DNA from: Trichoplax adhaerens
Lineage: Eukaryota; Placozoa; Uniplacotomia; Trichoplacea; Trichoplacidae
Assembly: GCF_000150275.1 (NCBI RefSeq)
Contig: NW_002060948.1
Span: forward strand, 5,188,241 to 5,252,240
DNA length: 64,000 bases
Direction: 5' to 3'
A model generated the notes under the pieces. The model was not told the DNA's origin. It saw only the letters and a list, made by a program, of their open reading frames with translations, and did not search any database. The position numbers were made by a program, and so were the translations under genes. Below, one piece after another: positions 27,301 to 40,800 of the stretch (its first letter is position 1; each line of letters opens with the position of its first letter).

Positions 27301-30300
27301 TTAAGGTATTACAATTATATTTGTGTATCATTATCGCAGTAGCCTAATTTAAGCCATACATGCGAAATCGGCCTAGTAAAAAAAGCAAACAGATATCAGA
27401 AGCTTACGTTGATCTTAGGTGGTGTAGTTTCGACATGCCGTGGTCGACGGTATGCTATTGTTGGAGTTGATGCAATTAATTTTTGCGATGGATGTTTAAT
27501 TCTGGCCATAATCAACCCTTGATTCGCTATTACTCGAGTTAAAGATGGCGTAAATTGCGATACAGTAACAGAAGCTAAGGCAAAATCTGTTAAGTGGTTA
27601 CACACACAAATAGTATGAGTATGATTAGTTGACTTTATAGTACATCCAGTATCTGACCAACCATCCCTAGAAAAGATAAAAAAAAAATTAGATACCTTTC
27701 TTATCTTATGATTTGTTCAGTTTTATCATTAGCGATATTTATTTATTAATTGCAATGCCACTTTACCGCATACTTATATTTTACCTCCACCCTTTGATAG
27801 CAAAACTGTATGAATTACATTTTATCTATGATAGCTTTAAAATTATAATTTTGTAAAGGCAACAAATTTAAAGTATACTCTTATTACGGAACACAAAAAA
27901 TATACTTCTATGACATTTCCAATTTCTATAATATTATACTACTAGAAGGCAAGTTGATTATAGCTAGATTGTAAAATGATGACGACAAGATCATGTAGTA
28001 ATAAAAGGTGCTCTATTGGAATAAAAGTACCTGGTCACTAAAGTTGAAAAAACAATATCCAAGTATTTTTACTACACTGATGAATATTTAATATAACCTA
28101 CCCAGAATGATCATAATTATATTTTTGCAAAATATAAATCAGTAATTACTTGATTTTATAATCCCAGTAAACACACTGCGTTGTGTACGCATTTTGTAGG
28201 TTGTTTGCCTTCCAAAGCTAGAAAAAGTGAAGAATAACGAGCGCTGTTAATTATTCATAATTGAACATTTATTTAGGACACTTGTAAAAGCTTCTACGAA
28301 TTGAATCTTTCTACGTGTATAAAAATAGCATACTAGCTTGTGTTTGAAAGTGATAGTTGCGTTTGATTTCAATGGATAGATAGATCTAGCTTTAAAACTT
28401 GCGGATATTACGTTAGAAATGATATCCTTTTCCATTTTGGATAAGAAGTCACTTTGCAAACGCCTAAATGTTGAACATTAAGATGCTAGATAAAGTAGAT
28501 GTCTGTCTTAAGAAAGATTTCGTAAAATATTGCAAGAATAGTAATATTCGAAGTAGATAATTTTGCTTATCGCCTTAATAGGTAAGAAGACATGGAGCCA
28601 CTTGGCCTGACCGTAATAATTAAACTGTTGCAAAAAGAAATACCTAAATCCTCCTACGAACTAATATACATTTACATTGCGAAGCAAAGATATTATTTTA
28701 TAGCTTGTTGCATTGCTATCAGATTTGATGGAACTTTGAATAATTGAAACAGGTTTGTCTATTGTTGCAACAGCTCGATTTTTACATAGAAGTAATTATA
28801 TGTGGAAGCTAAGATAATTTATTACCTCCCAAAGTTATTTCTCTTTGCTGCTATCAGATAATCCAATGTAAAATAGCGAGCGGAAAACAATAATTTATCA
28901 GGCTGACCTAATTTATAGTTAAAAATAACATAAATCAACATAATTCACAGATTATAGTAAACAAACTTAAAGTTGTTGTTCGCAGGTATAGTATGATCAT
29001 TTTGGACTTTTACAGTTTAAAATATCGTAAGGCTTTGAGCTAGAACGATGAAAAGCGATATTAATATAATTAATAGAATGTCACTTGTTTTAGGTTGATA
29101 TTTTAGTTTGTACAATCATTATCATACGCAGATTTTTTATGTTGATGAACGTGCAGTATTCCTAAAATTGTAGTGATTATCACTCTGCTTGCATATAAGT
29201 TTGGCTTATTATAATAGTCATCGCTACTGACCAGTAGTGGAGCTGATTTCGGATGGTATATTGACCGACTCTTGATTATAATCGACGTTATAAGGGCGTT
29301 GTGAGTATAGTNNNNNNNNNNNNNNNNNNNNNNNNNNNNNNNNNNNNNNNNNNNNNNNNNNTAGAAATTTAATAGTTAGTGTCTTTTTTACTCTACCAAT
29401 CCAGCAATGAGCCAATTGATTGCAAGCACGAATCAAATTCATAACGTGAATATTCTTAATAATGAAGGAAGTTTCGATTATTGTCATTACCGTGTTTGAA
29501 GTAGGCATAGACTAAATAGCTACGTTTGATTTCTATCTTAGTATTGTTTACAACCTTTAGTTTCTGTATAATATCCCAATTAGATTTTAATTCCCTTTTT
29601 AACAAATGATCCAAAATTGAAAATAGATTCTAGAATTGAAGTAATAATTAAATTCTTTATAAGTTTTCTTAGCTACGAAGGAAACTAATTCTGTGATTAA
29701 ACGCATGCAGGGTAAGCAAAATCAAAATCTTTTAAGCTTGACATAAGCATAAATTACGTTTCTGAGGCAGTCAGAAATAAAAATTCGTACAATTACCTTA
29801 ATGGAGGATGTTGACATACTACTGCAGTCACCATTTTTTGACATCTTTACCAATAAGGCATAAATTATAATCAAGTCTTTAGGAACTGGCCGTATAGTTC
29901 CACTCGATGCCATGAAGGCTAACTGCTTTAGTGTTTGATCTATACTTAAAGTTCCTGAAAAAAACTAATTTGCAATATTTGCTGTCACAATTTTATTATT
30001 TTGAAAAGTAGCATTTATTAGAATATTATAAATTGCTGGCTGAAAATTTGAAACAGTAAAATCTAAACTTCAATTTCCTTAGCGTCTCTTAAGCTCAATG
30101 CCATAAATACTTGCTTCTACCAACTGAATTGTGCTATGCATGATCACCTAATTTTTAGTATCACTAATTATCGTTCTTTAGTCATATAGTGATTAATTTA
30201 AGGTTAAACGGTAAGTATTCTAACTTCGATATCCATCGTAGCTCACAGATTCAACAACAATATCGACTATAAGTTCTTACTGAAATTTATAGCCGTTGAT

Positions 30301-30902
30301 TACCTGGGTTTGCAATATCCAAAGTTGCTCACGTGTATTTGCAGTAGCGTTCTTTAACGCTATCCCATAAGATTGTTGTACGGGTATGCTACTTTGGCAT
30401 TGAAATCCACAGTCTAAACCGTAAATAAATGCAGAAATGGAAAATTGTCTAAAATTATAACAAGTTGCTATACAGTTCATACGATTTCTACGGTGCACTT
30501 CAATTTTAGATAAAAATAGCGCAACGATTAGTCTTAACTGTTGCAGGTAGTCTACTAAATATTATAACTATGTCATATGCAAGACACAATTTATTTGTCA
30601 TGATTACCGGATTTTATCTTATAATGAATCATAGCTGCCAAGGCTTTGCCATCAAGCGATTGATTTTGCAAAAATGGTTTTAGGTTATAGAAAAGATGGT
30701 TATTATAATATTCACTTTGGGGATAATATTTATCATGAGGAATAAAGTAGGTTGAAGCAGATGGCAATGGAACTTGTAATTCGTTAGTACACGTTAATAC
30801 CAATGGATTATAACTTGCAAATGTTATAGTCCCCAAGCAGATGGCTATAAAGTAGAATGTGCGCGATATGCTACACACAGTTGATGATCTTTCAAATTGC
30901 AT
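24327..30902 (-). CDS. Adhesion G-protein-coupled receptor (GAIN/GPS + 7TM)
   Basis: This is a cell-surface receptor. Exons traced: 30608-30902, 30304-30497, 29797-29954, 29397-29511, one from 29232 into the N gap, about 28335-28463, 27408-27666, 27160-27257, 26947-27055, 26676-26823, 26070-26136, 25888-25951, 25552-25640, 25278-25461, 24837-24878, and a tail exon ending at 24327. Order of parts: signal peptide (FYFIAICLGTITFAS); an unclassified Cys-containing ectodomain; GAIN-like segments (LAFMASSGTIRPVPKDL, SNVISASFKARSIYP); a full GPS motif (GWSDTGC...ICVCNHLTDF); then TM1 (HGIALVCTALTAGTYYVLL), TM2, TM3 with the conserved Cys, TM4 (TPLVLTIIIIATLYP), extracellular CWIS, TM5, TM6 (CFLVILIGCGWL) and a TM7-end exon (GVIIICWNCLYRRQ). 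The HLT cleavage site is intact. The first half of TM7 and some GAIN exons were not found. Phases close from the GPS exon to TM6. Confidence 0.85.
27408..27666 (-). other. GPS autoproteolysis exon of the adhesion GPCR
   Basis: The exon reads GWSDTGC, then about 12 residues, then TICVCNHLTDF. That gives the four-cysteine/tryptophan GPS pattern with His-Leu/Thr at the scissile bond. About 60 further residues, rich in Thr, Pro and Arg, follow before the next exon starts TM1. Confidence 0.88.
29312..29361. other. Assembly gap (50 N)
   Basis: A run of 50 N, probably a fixed-size placeholder. It interrupts a GAIN-region exon of the adhesion GPCR, so one exon is incomplete in this assembly. Confidence 0.99.
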
Positions 30903-33900
30903 ATCGGATGGCTGCAAAGGGAATCCACTCCACAACTAATCTGTTCAAATTCGTTGTACTGAATTGTCGTCACTGTAATTACACTTTGTCCTGGATCTTT
31001 TTACTTAAGTATTCACGGAAACTGTTGTGTAGGAGGCGGGCAATTCCTTCAAACTCATATGTGTAATGATGTAAGTACAAACTAAAGCGAGCTTATGTCC
31101 AACTGGTATGTAAAAGCCACAATGCGATTATCGACTGTTCGATGGCTTAATTTGATTAATCATGACCATTTAGCAGCTTTCCAATATAAGTAACAATAGT
31201 GTGACTAGTAGTATTGGAAGCAAATCCACTAAACTGTTACTTCTTTAGAGGGTTCTGTAGAGATTGAATTGCTAACAAAATTGAACATCCTTTGAGGAAT
31301 CACTGTATCCCGATAATTATTTCTGCTACTGTAGAAACAAGATGAGATATGATTTTGCTGAATTCCTTTGATCTATGATTTAAGCTTTAACTTCCTAGAT
31401 TTTAAAATATTAAGTTCATAATTATTGTAAGGTTCAGTCTTATTCGCTAGTACATCTTTGATAGAAACTTTTTTCTATATAATATGCTAATACCCATTAA
31501 GGCGTTGCAACTAGCTATTTAGGCTATACTTGTACTGCAGTTCTTGATGAAGCTTCATGCATTCGCAATTTTGGGTATTTAGTTTAAACTTGCGTAAATA
31601 TCTGCATCGCAACGAAAAACTTATAAGCACCTTTATATTTCAATGTCTTATACAGCATATTATTCTGATACAGAATGGAATACAACGTATTTATCCATAA
31701 TTTTGAGAGCAATGTACAAGAGATACGTGATAGTGATTTCCTAATTGAATATAAAATAATACGTGTCCATTGCAAAATACTTATAAATTCTAAAATTTTT
31801 TACCACGGTAACTAGCTATTATTATTACCGTAAAGTAGGATCGAAATTAGATTGGCTCACCATATCCAGAAGATAATTTTGTTATCATAAAGATTAAAGA
31901 TTATAAATAAAATTAGAGTCATTATATCGTGAACTAGATGATACTATTTACACTACTTCAAATTGCATGCAGGACGATCTAAGAGCAGTTCCAATACATG
32001 GTTTAATTAGTTAATATCGTACTGCAAGGTGAAAATGTTATTTTTAAGGATAATTAAAAGTATATAATATAACGAATATTTGGCATAAATTTCTGAAGGC
32101 TTGCTATCCATAAGCATCAGCAATAAATTATGAGCTAATAATAGTTTAATATTTTCTTCATCTTTTATCACTATTTTTTTTAACATGCATAACTTAAAAT
32201 AAGCAAGTTAGTCATTGATCGTGACATTTCTTTCAGTACTCTAACACTTATTTATTAGCAATACAGTACAGTATAATTTATTTCATGCCTGCAAATTTAA
32301 TTAAAATGCTGGCCAAAATGCATAATAAACGCCACTGCACCTTGATTTATATCTTAGGAATACTATTTCTGTCGATCTGATACTAATTAGTATCCACCAT
32401 AAACCTCAGAAAATGTATTTGTGTTGATTATTTCTAACCAGTATACATTTAGGTAATAAAATATTAGAATCGTCGAGAATACTATTTCTAAAATTGTCAT
32501 ACGATTTAATCTAATCCAGTACGCTAATGATAATAAATGATTTCCCATCCTTTCATAACTACCTGTTATTAATTATTGCTGGATCGTGAGCGTTGTGCTT
32601 TGGTGGTAGTCATTCTTTAGTAAGGTCAAGGCAATAGTATCTCAAATTTTATCAATATCAGATTGCTTCATTATTTTCCCTAGGTTTTATCGCAAACTAC
32701 AAATTATTTGTGATTCCCGTTAGATTGGTTGATGTTTCTGCAAGATATCACAGCCGGACCAATTTTCTTTACTATAGAGCGTCTCCATCGTCATATGTAT
32801 TACAAGAAGTAAATTCTCTAGTTACGATACAATATTTCAAATTTAATCAAATTTATAACTATTGAATAATAGCCAGTGTAGGCATTGATTTGATCAAATG
32901 CCATCAATATGAGCGGATATTCTAGAATTGCTATCTAAGGCTGCATTTGTTAATAATAGAATTTAGCAAGCTCATAAATGAGATTTGTATAACTAATATA
33001 TGATATGAGTGTACAATATACCATACGCAGCCTAATTTTTGACGGACTTTGCTAGCGATAGATTGAATGCCTTCAATGTAGTTGTAATTGCAAGAAATTT
33101 TTAAGAATGATTAGTATGTAATGAACTTTTTTGGGGCATAAAGTGTAATATTTGAATAGGATGATGTCATGACACAACTCTCCGTAGAAATAAGTTTACT
33201 GTGCCATTAACCGTATTGTGTACAACGTTAAGCATATGTTAGAATGCGTAGAAGCAAAGAAAAGGTGTAGCTCAATGTGATACGTATTAAAATAGTAGCC
33301 AATCTGGCTGCTATAAAAATTAAATATTTATCTTATTAGCACGGGATTCTAACTACAGCATAAAGAGTTCCTTGATTGTCGTTTATTATTTGATGTAGCT
33401 TAAATTAGAACCTGTAACGATTCTATTTGATGTCGCTATTATATTCTGTATTACTGAAATACTTCTGGATGAGCTAGCAAAGTAAATATCAATCAATAAT
33501 GACGTTATCCTTTCTAAGTTTATGCATAATGTAATATGGATCTGATACAATAATTGCCAATCCAAGATCTACAACTTGATTGCTATTGGTATATATGTAT
33601 ATAGTACTACTATACTGATCGACACTGTATCATTCCAGGTCTGGAGTTAAATACGATTTTGTGAATTTATCGTAGAAATAGAAGAGCAATATTGCTTCTA
33701 CTAGAAATTTTGTCGCAACGGTAAAGAATTGATCATTAATATATTTCAAGAGTAACTATTAGTATGTTTCATATTCAGATGCTCTAGAATATAGTATTCT
33801 ATTATTCCAATACCGTAATATTACTTTTATACAACCATTGCCAGCTGTTTCATTTCACAACAATTTCTATTTCGTTAACAAGAGAACGATCAAAACGAAA

Positions 33901-33908
33901 TATTGAAA
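30903..33908. other. Intergenic, no gene seen
   Basis: This is upstream flank of the GPCR (whose promoter should lie just above 30902), followed by about 3 kb of AT-rich sequence. Open frames at 30857-31066 and 31584-31775 have no domain or splice support. Confidence 0.5.
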
Positions 33909-34082
33909 ATGTTAAGCTTTATGAAAATGGCTATGTTTGGAATAAAGTCCAAATGGCTACTACCTGCTGTTATCGATTTCTGGATACTGTGTTTTATATT
34001 TGTTGGAGTGGGTTTGATGATAAATGCTGCTGCCGAAAAAATTAATAAACAACTAAAGAAGTATCGTGAACGCAAGCGGTAA
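33909..34082 (+). CDS. Candidate 57-residue single-pass membrane microprotein
   Basis: An unspliced frame from ATG (context GAAAATGT) to TAA encodes 57 residues. A short N-terminal part with lysines (MLSFMKMAMFGIKSKW) is followed by one hydrophobic helix (residues about 17-41: LLPAVIDFWILCFIFVGVGL then MINAAA). The tail is strongly basic and amphipathic (EKINKQLKKYRERKR). This layout suits a type III or tail-exposed small integral membrane protein of ER, mitochondria or plasma membrane, with positive charge on the cytosolic side. I do not recognise the family. Its composition is markedly more protein-like than the AT-rich flanks. Confidence 0.5.
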   Translation: MLSFMKMAMFGIKSKWLLPAVIDFWILCFIFVGVGLMINAAAEKINKQLKKYRERKR

Positions 34083-35086
34083 GAACGATAAAAAATGCAA
34101 ATTTTTATTTTATAAAATGGATTAAAATTAAACCATGTTGCTCTCATGTCTTTGATTTTATAGAGCAAGACTTCTGTAATTGTGAATTCAAGATAGAATT
34201 TTGAAGAGATCTCTTTTTGGGGTGTTTTCTTTGACTGTTATATGACATGGTCGCTAAGTGTTGGCGATCCATAAGAAAAGGCTAATTTATCATGGACGAG
34301 TACATATGTGTTTAACATGAAGGAGTTCCTGACTTAAGTTAGCATTATTCGATTTTGCTTCATTGCTTTTGTTTTTATCATCTACAATCGCCGAATAGTG
34401 TATATTTACTCTCATACTATGCTCAATACTTTAAGATTCTTATTCCTAAGGAAATTTGTAAATCGTTGTACATTATTATCCGTTAAAGGGTATCATTTTA
34501 ATGATTTAGAAATCAAACTGTTCTACTTTCGATACACAGTCCCAAGTACTGTCTACTATCATCCGATAATATAAGAGATATACCTATGCAGACTATATAT
34601 TAATGGATAGCGTTATCTTGCTCATAGAAGGCATTTTTATTTTTATTTATGATCGCTGAAAGCAATATCAACTAGTTACTAACGAAAGTTGTGATGATAA
34701 TGGTTTAATTAATACGATAGATTGCTAAAAGTAATGGTTCTGATTAAGGAATATCATGCAGTAGTAGCACCGCTTATTTTGTGTCAGTGTCCTACTTGAT
34801 ATCAATTAATACATTAAAGATATACGCTATGAATTAATAAGCGGCTAATACTATTTTACATCTCGTATGTGATTGATGACTACTTTCAGTACATCCAATG
34901 ATGTTGATCACTGTTTCGTACTTACACGTATCTTGTAAGTTGTGTTCAATGAATAATTTATTTACGGTTGTGGCTTTAATGATTACCTTGGTTCAATCGA
35001 TCACGAAATAATTTAATTAATGCAGCATACTATTCGACGAATGCGTTAGTAACCTATCGATCTTGAATAAAATAGAATAAAAGGAT
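34083..35086. other. Intergenic, nothing seen
   Basis: AT-rich sequence without a supported exon, RNA gene or repeat. Confidence 0.4.
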
Positions 35087-35757
35087 AAAATTTTCAAACT
35101 ATATAATGTAATCTTTGAAACAAGCATGCAGAGAAAGTATTAGACCATGAAATTGGAATGTTATGTCTTGCTACTGATTATGTACCGTATTAATGAGGCA
35201 TAGAATTAAAGTTGTGAACATAGGCGTATTAGCGATTTTGTAATGGAAAATCTTCAAAATTTTCAAGCTATATCATGTCATTTTTGAAATAAGCGTGGCG
35301 AGAAAGTATTAGACCATGAAATTGGAATTTTATGCCTTGCTACTGATTATGTACCGTATTAATGAGGCATAGAATTAAAGTTGTGAACATAGGCGTATTA
35401 GCGATTTTGTAATGGAAAATCTTCAAAATTTTCAAGCTATATCATGTCATTTTTGAAATAAGCGTGGCGAGAAAGTATTAGACCATGAAATTGGAATTTT
35501 ATGCCTTGCTACTGATTATGTACCGTATTAATGAGGCATAGAAATAAAGTTGTGAACATAGGCGTATTAGCGATTTTGCAATGGAAAATCTTCAAAATTT
35601 TCAAACTATATCATGTCATTTATGAAACAAGCGTAGCGAGAAAGTATTAGACCATGACACTGGAATTTTATGCCTTGCTACTGATTATGTACCGTATTAA
35701 TGAGGCATAGAATTACAGTTGTGAACATAGGCGTATTAGCAATTTTGCAAAGATTGA
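35087..35757. repeat. Tandem array, four copies of a 169-bp unit
   Basis: The string GAGAAAGTATTAGACCATGA starts at 35131, 35300, 35469 and 35638, a constant 169-bp step. The inner copies are almost identical and the outer ones more diverged, as expected of recent unequal exchange. The unit also contains TACCGTATTAATGAGGCATAG and GTGAACATAGGCGTATTAGC. No coding frame runs through it. Confidence 0.95.
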
Positions 35758-36310
35758 AAATTTTGAGAATAAAGAAACTTGAATGATTTTGGGCTTAACT
35801 GAATGGTATAAACAGGGAAATTGTGTGTCAATGATATATATATACGTGTATATATAATTGTAGAGTAAAGTAAAAAAGTCCAAGGATATAGAGGTATAGC
35901 AAGCGAAGGATACCGAGCGAGGAATTTACTAATCGTAATAACGTGTTGGCATATACTCCATGATGCGCCTTTGCTGCTTGCAAATGGATTAACGGCATTT
36001 TGTGAACCTTACTGTAATTCAATAAGGAGGTCATGGTAATGTGATTATGTAGTCATTGACTAATTTACATAAGGCAAAGCTTGATATTTCAAGTGATTGA
36101 TAGTCATTAGGTTGGCTTAAATGCTATTGGCGTCTTTTTTCTTTCAGGTATCATTAGAGTTCATCAATCTGACTCATCCAATGCAGGCGCTGGTATGCGG
36201 GTTTAGCTACTTTTGGATTGCAAATCGAAGGGGTTACAAAGCCCTTCACGACAATGTTATTTCGGCAAAATGCATAAGTTAAAATCTTAAATTTTTTGGT
36301 ATCATATTCT

Positions 36311-36958
36311 ATTGAGGATAGAACATAGACAGCTCGTTAGGCGATGTCTGTCAGGGTATTTTAGAACACCATCCGACCAGCGAAACTGCTGAAAATACTA
36401 AAACATAGACAGCTCGTTAAGCGATGTCTGTCTGGGTATTTTAGAACAATATCCGACCAGCGGAACAGCTTAATTACTAAAACATAGCCAGCTCGTTAGA
36501 CGATTACTGTCTGGCCATTTTAAAACAACGTCCAACCAGCGAAACTGGTAAAAATACTAGAACATAGACAACTCGTTAGGCGATGTCTGTCTGGCCATTT
36601 TAGAACAACATCCGACCAACGAAACTGGTGAAAATAATAGAACATAAACAGCTCGTTAGGTGATGTCTGTTTGGCTATTTTAGATCTACATCCGACCAGC
36701 GAAACTGCAGAAAATAATTAGAACATAAACAGCTCGTTAGGCGATGTCTGTTTGGCTATTTTAGATCTACATCCGACCAGCGAAACTGCAGAAAATAATT
36801 AGAACATAAACAGCTCGTTAGGCGATGTCTGTTTGGCCATTTTAGATCTACATCCGACCAGCGAAACTGCTGAAAATAATTAGAACATAAATAGCTCGTT
36901 AGGCGATGCCTGTCTTGGCCATTTTCGAACAACATCCGACCTGCGAAATTGATAAAAA
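36311..36958. repeat. Tandem array, eight copies of an 80-81-bp unit with a foldback
   Basis: AGCTCGTTAG or close variants start at 36331, 36411, 36490, 36570, 36650, 36731, 36812 and 36893. Each unit holds a potential stem: AGACAG, 15 nt, then CTGTCT. In copies 5-7 both arms are changed to AAACAG and CTGTTT, so pairing is kept. The other conserved block is CATCCGACCAGCGAAACTG. Confidence 0.93.
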
Positions 36959-37877
36959 TTTAGCGGAGTATACTGTACTGTAGTAAGCGTAGCACACAAA
37001 CTACACTACTGCATGAATATGATTCGTTTGGATTAGTACAGTATAAAAGCATTTTATAACTTTGCTTCTTATTTACTGCGAGATCCGATGGCAATGGAGC
37101 CTGTCCAATCTCATTGCAATCCGAAATGCATAAGCCATTTTTGATCAATCCCACTCCAATCGACAAACGCGAAGGACTCACTCTGTACTCAGTACAGGAC
37201 ACGGGCTATGGTGATTTAGCACAGCCACTGTGCCGCATTAACTGTAAATTAAATTAAATCAATAAATGTATTGTGGGCTTGAACAGGATTGGATCCTGCT
37301 AAAATTGAAATCCTCCTCTTGTCAATATCAAATCTTATATTCTCGATCATGGAGTCCATAGAATACGACGACATATATGGTCGCCGTGTCAGTATCTATC
37401 ATCCTGTAGTATAAACATGTACTATCGATGAATAATAATATACGTCTACTTGTTCCTTTTTTCCTCGTTCATGGCACAGTATTAAGGATTTCACTTCGAG
37501 AATATCCCTAGAACGCCATGATGCCATGCTTACTCACTGCTTAGCATGAATAGAATGTACAGACTTCCGGACTTTGTGATTGCAGTGATATAGGCGCTGG
37601 CGTGGTATTAAGCCAGTAAAAACATCGAAAATTGAATTAGTTTGTCATTATTAATTCTAATCATCGATCCAAGACGTCTAAATCATCGACTTTAATCTCC
37701 AATTATAATAACACTGGTGTATTCAAGTTCTTGCATCAAGTGGATTGGTAGAAAGACATTCATCATTATTGCGATCGACTGTGAAATTGCTCAATTGAAG
37801 GTTTGTGAAGGAATGAGCTTACTGCCATTGCCATCACTCAATACTCGACTTGTAGGTAGAAACGCCAACATACGACT
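36959..37877. other. Upstream flank of TBC1D24, possible minus-strand frame
   Basis: A minus-strand frame at 36960-37202 contains GVGLIKNGLCISDCNEIGQ and ends near a possible GTAAAT donor, but no partner exon or known domain was found. The plus-strand frame from 37717 runs in a different phase from TBC1D24 and is taken as 5' flank. Confidence 0.3.
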
Positions 37878-40800
37878 ATGGCAGCTGCAAAACGTCGCCA
37901 ACAAATGAAATCTCGCCTATCGACTTATGTTAGCGTTGATTTAACTGATTATGCTGTAGTGGATCATGAAGACTTTAATACTGCTTTATGTTGGACACCT
38001 CTAACCAATAAAAAACACATCAACGAAGCTAAATTACTATCCTATTTTGATCACTTTCAAATCTATGCAACGACGCCTACGGCACTCAAGAAAACTGTCC
38101 GTAAAGGTGTTCCATTAAACCAGAGAGCTCAACTATGGTTTGAATGCAGTGGCGGTAGAACTTTCTTAACCAAACATCCTACGTTATTTGATGAAAATCT
38201 AGCAGGTAGCAACGGTGAAGCAAGATTTCACCCATCAAACAGTTAAAGTACCTTAGTGTACAGGATACACCTTCAATTGAGATACGATAGACGCACAAGT
38301 AGAAAAAACTACTTTAGGATAACCATCAGTCAATATGTCTTAGACTACTTGTATACGATATGACTTGTAGCATATGCCGGCATCAATAGTAATGATGAAT
38401 CCTTTCATTTGTAGAATTTGTTTTTCCTGATCCTTTACCTGTTACACATTACGAAGCTGAATTAGATGTCTCATTGGATCATTTGACAGAAAGAGGTGTT
38501 GCATCGCTAAGAAGATTATTAATGATGCTCTATCATGAATTTCCACACATTCCCTCATGTCCTTTACTGCCTGCCATTGCATCATATTTTCTCTTATTTA
38601 TGGAGGATAGAGAATGTCATGCTTGTATGTCAGCAATTCTACAATCCATCGATGATAACTATTTCGATTGTTCACAGAGGAGTTATGCAGCATCTCTTAG
38701 AACATTCCAGGATCTAGCCAAAGTATTATTGGTAAGTGTTGAAAGTTTAACCCAATGTCCTAACTGTGATCGTTCCAAGGGTACACAGCCATGATAACTC
38801 ATTATCCTTGGTGTAGCTAACATACTGTAATTATGGCGCTTTTTGAGACTTGACTAGACACCGATCGGTTTCTTAAGCCGTTTGTAAGCTCTGCAACTAT
38901 TTTAAAATCAGTAGAGTTCATTCATAATACGGATTGTCCTTATAGGAAATTCTATAAAATACTATCTCTCTTAATGTACAATTGGAAAGTGCTAACAAAG
39001 TCAGTTCTATTTTGTAGAAACCTGTTTACCGAGATGTACTCAACACTGTCGCAAAGAGTAAAGGAGAAGACAAATCCATTATTTTCCAGGATTGGATGGT
39101 TTGGATATTTAAATACTTACCTAAGGATGTTGTGGTTAGTAAATGTAGAGTAAAGTACTCGCACGCGACTGTATATTATGTGGGATTGATTAGTTTTGAG
39201 CAATAGCATCCATATTTTCTACATAATCCTTGTGTTTAAATAAGTGTGTGTCCGTCCATAATGATAATAAATGCAATTTTCTATTTCTGGCTTAATATTT
39301 CAGATTCGAATGATAGATTGCTTCATGATTGAAGGCAGAAAAATATTCTACCGTATGGGTCTGGCTATTCTAATTATATTTCATAAGCATTATCTGCGAA
39401 ATAATAGGGAAGGTAATTCAATGGTTACAGTAGCCAATTTTACCTTTCCGATTGAATACATTGTGTTATAAATGTTATTATTGATCATGAACTGCAACTG
39501 GATCTCTGGTTCTTTGATAGGCTTGAGAACATTCAATTCTACACAGTTGGAGTCTATTCGACAGTTTGTAAAATTTTTGCCTGTTAGTTCCGATTTATTG
39601 CTGAAGGTGAGTCGAAGGCTATTTATCATCTATCTGATGATTATATGTAAATTATTTATTGTATTTTCCTTCTTATGCTCTATTGAATTGAACCTTCAAG
39701 ATGCCTTTATATTACATTCAATCATTCATTTCATTTGACTATTTAGACTGGCTTTAATATCAGTGGACTATCTAGGAAGACTATGACAAAGTATTTTGAG
39801 CACAATAAGCGTTTAATTGATCAAGGAAAGTTACTCTATCAATTCGACAAGACTACCAATGCTGTCGTCGTTGGTCCGTTACCTGATCAAAATTCCAATA
39901 TTGTAGAGCCTAAGCAGGTTAATAATATGAATTATACGCTCAGTTTATATAGCTTCAAGTTATATTTTTAGATACTATTAATTACCTCATTTTACAACTT
40001 TTGCAAATTTATTTTATGACTAAATGAGACTTGATATACAATATCTGTATTTTAATGTAAGCTTATTGCACGATATTATATGTCATAGCTAATGGCTTTT
40101 ATTTGTCGTTTAGTGGAGCCAGATATGGAATATGATTCCTGATCGATTCTACATAAAGGTCCCCATTATGCTGTTTACTAGTGCAGAACATGGTTGCAGT
40201 TTGAAGACATTCTATCTTAAGGCTGCTGATCACGAACCTATGGTACTATTGATTAAAACGTTGGAAGGAGAGGTATGCCCAGTTGAAACTAAACTTGTAC
40301 TTTTCCTACTTTTTGTAACTTGATTGGTTTGCTAATGATTGAGTTTATACCGCTATATAACTGTTTCTTTTCTCAGGTTTTCGGAGCTTTTGTCGCGGCT
40401 AGTTGGGAGCGACGTAAGAAACACCCCAATTTGTCCTTTTTTGGGACTGGAGAATCATTTCTCTTCACTCTCACTCCGGAGGTAGAGAGGTATGCTTGGT
40501 GTGGTAGAGTAGCATATGAGATGATGATGAAGAACAGTAGTGATGCTGGTGCCAAGGCGGCCTCAAAATTTTCAAGTATGAATGCTACCGATAAGCGATT
40601 AGCCTTTCAGCGGACTCGGACAGGATCCCTCGAAAATTTTTGCCATTATTTTATGGCTGCTGACGATAGCTGTATTATTATTGGTGGAGGGTAAATGTAA
40701 CCAGATTTTGTTCTAATTTTGGAGTTGATTGTACGATACTTTCTGTCAAGTTTACTTCTAAATATGATATCATGATAGCTTAGTCCAATCTTACAGCTAG

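Noticed and set aside
30857-31066. Plus-strand frame across the GPCR start
   Set aside because: Antisense to the signal-peptide exon, no domain.
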